Part shown: positions 63,217 through 64,000 of the stretch, piece after piece
Layout: every line of letters begins with the position of its first letter
Numbering within the stretch: position 1 is the stretch's first letter
NCBI GenBank assembly: GCA_014763615.1
Contig: JACXVB010000012.1
Location: 23,086-87,085, forward strand
From: Sphingobacteriales bacterium
GTDB lineage: Bacteria > Bacteroidota > Bacteroidia > Sphingobacteriales > Sphingobacteriaceae
Reading direction: 5' to 3'
Length of the DNA: 64,000 nt
Notes under the pieces: model-generated
The model's database searches: none
Told to the model about the DNA's origin: nothing
What the model saw: the letters and a program-made list of their open reading frames with translations, nothing else
Made by a program: the position numbers and the translations under genes

Positions 63217-63223
63217 TTTTGGA

Positions 63224-63622
63224 TTAAGCCAAAGACGTGATAATATAATAAATGGCCCAACCAAAAAATACTGTAATACCGGCCCATCCCCATGAAGGAA
63301 TACTCGTAGGGCTTTCACTTCCATCAATCAGAAATTTTTTCTGATTACCTTTACTGTAAGCATTAATCATTAAAGGTAAAACACCATCAATAACGTCATG
63401 ATCTTTAAGTCCCTCAATATCAATAGCAGGCCCGTTTCTTACTGTGAATGTAATAATACGTATCCCTTCTCTACCTGTTGGATCTTTACTTACAATCTTT
63501 AAGATATGCTTTCCATCTATTAATTTTCTGGTATCTAATTCAAAGTTAATAGGAGTTTCAAACTCACCAATAGGTTGAGGTTCTTCATCTATAAAAATTT
63601 TGACTGTACTTTTTGCAGACAT
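63224..63622 (-). CDS. Small membrane-anchored protein with an Ig-like beta domain
   Basis: 132 aa. The first 95 residues alternate like a beta sandwich (KIFIDEEPQPIGEFETPINF; HILKIVSKDPTGREGIRIIT) and the last 25 form one helix (WGWAGITVFFGWAIYYIIT), so the domain hangs on a C-terminal anchor with no signal peptide visible. I choose ATG at 63622, two bases after the preceding stop; the TTG at 63631 would overlap it. I do not recognise a named family; the placement suggests a respiratory or sulfur-oxidation accessory protein. Confidence 0.65.
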   Translation of the reverse strand: MSAKSTVKIFIDEEPQPIGEFETPINFELDTRKLIDGKHILKIVSKDPTGREGIRIITFTVRNGPAIDIEGLKDHDVIDGVLPLMINAYSKGNQKKFLIDGSESPTSIPSWGWAGITVFFGWAIYYIITSLA

Positions 63623-63623
63623 A

Positions 63624-63887
63624 TTATTCAAATTCTAAGAATACTCTTTTAATGTGGCTTTGCTCTTTCTCTCCTGGTTTAATAATCCATTTGATGGCAA
63701 AAAATAAAGAAAAAACAGTAATGAGTACTGTAATACCAATAATCAAATAATCGTAATTACTGTCTGGGCCAGCTCCATGACCTATGCCTTGCAATAATTT
63801 TGGCTTCTGCTTTTCACACATCTCACAAGCAAAAGTTAAACCTGTACTGTAGATTAAAACTAGTAATAAAATGCCTACTTTTTTCAT
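63624..63887 (-). CDS. Small signal-anchored protein with a Cys-x-x-Cys motif
   Basis: 87 aa. A signal peptide (VGILLLVLIYSTGLTFA) is followed at once by CEMCEKQKPK, a possible metal or disulfide site, then one helix (YDYLIIGITVLITVFSLFFA) and a basic tail. Family unknown. It overlaps or adjoins its neighbours and so belongs to one operon with the beta-domain protein and probably the AraC gene. Confidence 0.65.
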   Translation of the reverse strand: MKKVGILLLVLIYSTGLTFACEMCEKQKPKLLQGIGHGAGPDSNYDYLIIGITVLITVFSLFFAIKWIIKPGEKEQSHIKRVFLEFE

Positions 63888-63915
63888 GATGATATAAATT
63901 TATAGAGGTCACACG

Positions 63916-64000
63916 TTAGTTACCTATAATTTGAGTTTGATAAATCTTACCAGTATTGACCATTTTTTGAATGAGATTATTGAATATGGTTTCTTTGCTA
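63916..64000 (-). CDS. C-terminal end of a further minus-strand gene
   Basis: From the right edge a frame reads about 27 residues (ending NLIQKMVNTGKIYQTQIIGN) to TAA at 63916-63918, 28 bases upstream of the next gene. It is probably the last gene upstream in the sulfur operon. Too little is present to assign a function. Confidence 0.4.
   Translation of the reverse strand, partial: SKETIFNNLIQKMVNTGKIYQTQIIGN

Noticed and set aside
62341..63327. Longer AraC protein starting at 63327
   Set aside because: It would overlap the upstream gene by about 100 bases and the added residues are unlike the family; ATG 63216 lies right after the upstream stop.

Overview
The window looks like a chromosomal segment of an AT-rich Bacteroidota, most likely Sphingobacteriaceae (Pedobacter-like). 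Reasons: the gene content is typical (Porin_10-type outer-membrane protein, exported Tat-type oxidoreductases, MoxR/DUF58/BatA/DUF4175 block, sodium/proton pyrophosphatase, type II sulfide:quinone oxidoreductase). Several starts are preceded by the Bacteroidota promoter pattern (TTTG, about 19-21 bases, TAnnTTTG or TAnnTTTA) and almost no gene has a strong Shine-Dalgarno sequence. No rRNA or tRNA gene was seen.

Layout. 1-3.9 kb: end of a LysE-type exporter, a PurF-like amidophosphoribosyltransferase, an FkbM methyltransferase and a small lipoprotein. 4-11.9 kb: the membrane half of respiratory complex I (nuoH-I-J-K-L-M-N, minus strand), interrupted by repeat elements; nuoA-G are not here. 12.3-15.4 kb: a 2-oxoglutarate oxygenase, a GNAT acetyltransferase, a 2-hydroxyacid dehydrogenase and a VOC protein. 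15.5-19.3 kb: a compact operon of three exported proteins (flavin amine oxidase, PLP aminotransferase, Hint-domain protein). 19.3-31.3 kb: porin, punA, lpxK, S1/P1 nuclease, pruA, a HigBA toxin-antitoxin pair, the agmatine deiminase/N-carbamoylputrescine amidase pair split by a small four-helix-bundle gene between inverted repeats, a TlpA-like gene whose signal peptide carries an in-frame stop, and an amino-acid permease. 31.4-36.4 kb: hppA with an unusual Met/Cys/His-rich tail, a YbjQ protein, a zinc alcohol dehydrogenase and an MtfA-type peptidase.

36.4-43.3 kb and 59.4-64 kb together look like a sulfur-oxidation and respiration module: TlpA, a fatty-acid-hydroxylase-fold membrane enzyme, rhodanese, cytochrome bd (cydAB), sulfide:quinone oxidoreductase with a DUF2892 protein, then SoxB, a TsdA-like diheme cytochrome c, an AraC regulator and small membrane proteins. 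The SQR operon and the TsdA/SoxB operon carry nearly the same 16-base CRP/FNR-like site upstream, which suggests common control. A decayed IS1380 transposase lies beside the SQR operon.

44.8-59 kb: DUF4159, MoxR, DUF58, BatA-like, DUF4175 and a further membrane protein, followed by an IS200/RAYT-type transposase with a run of small palindromes, then a TldD-TldE-TldD trio in which both TldD proteins have Tat-like export signals. Many intergenic regions hold families of imperfect palindromic repeats.

All function calls come from reading motifs and overall similarity to remembered families; no database search was run.
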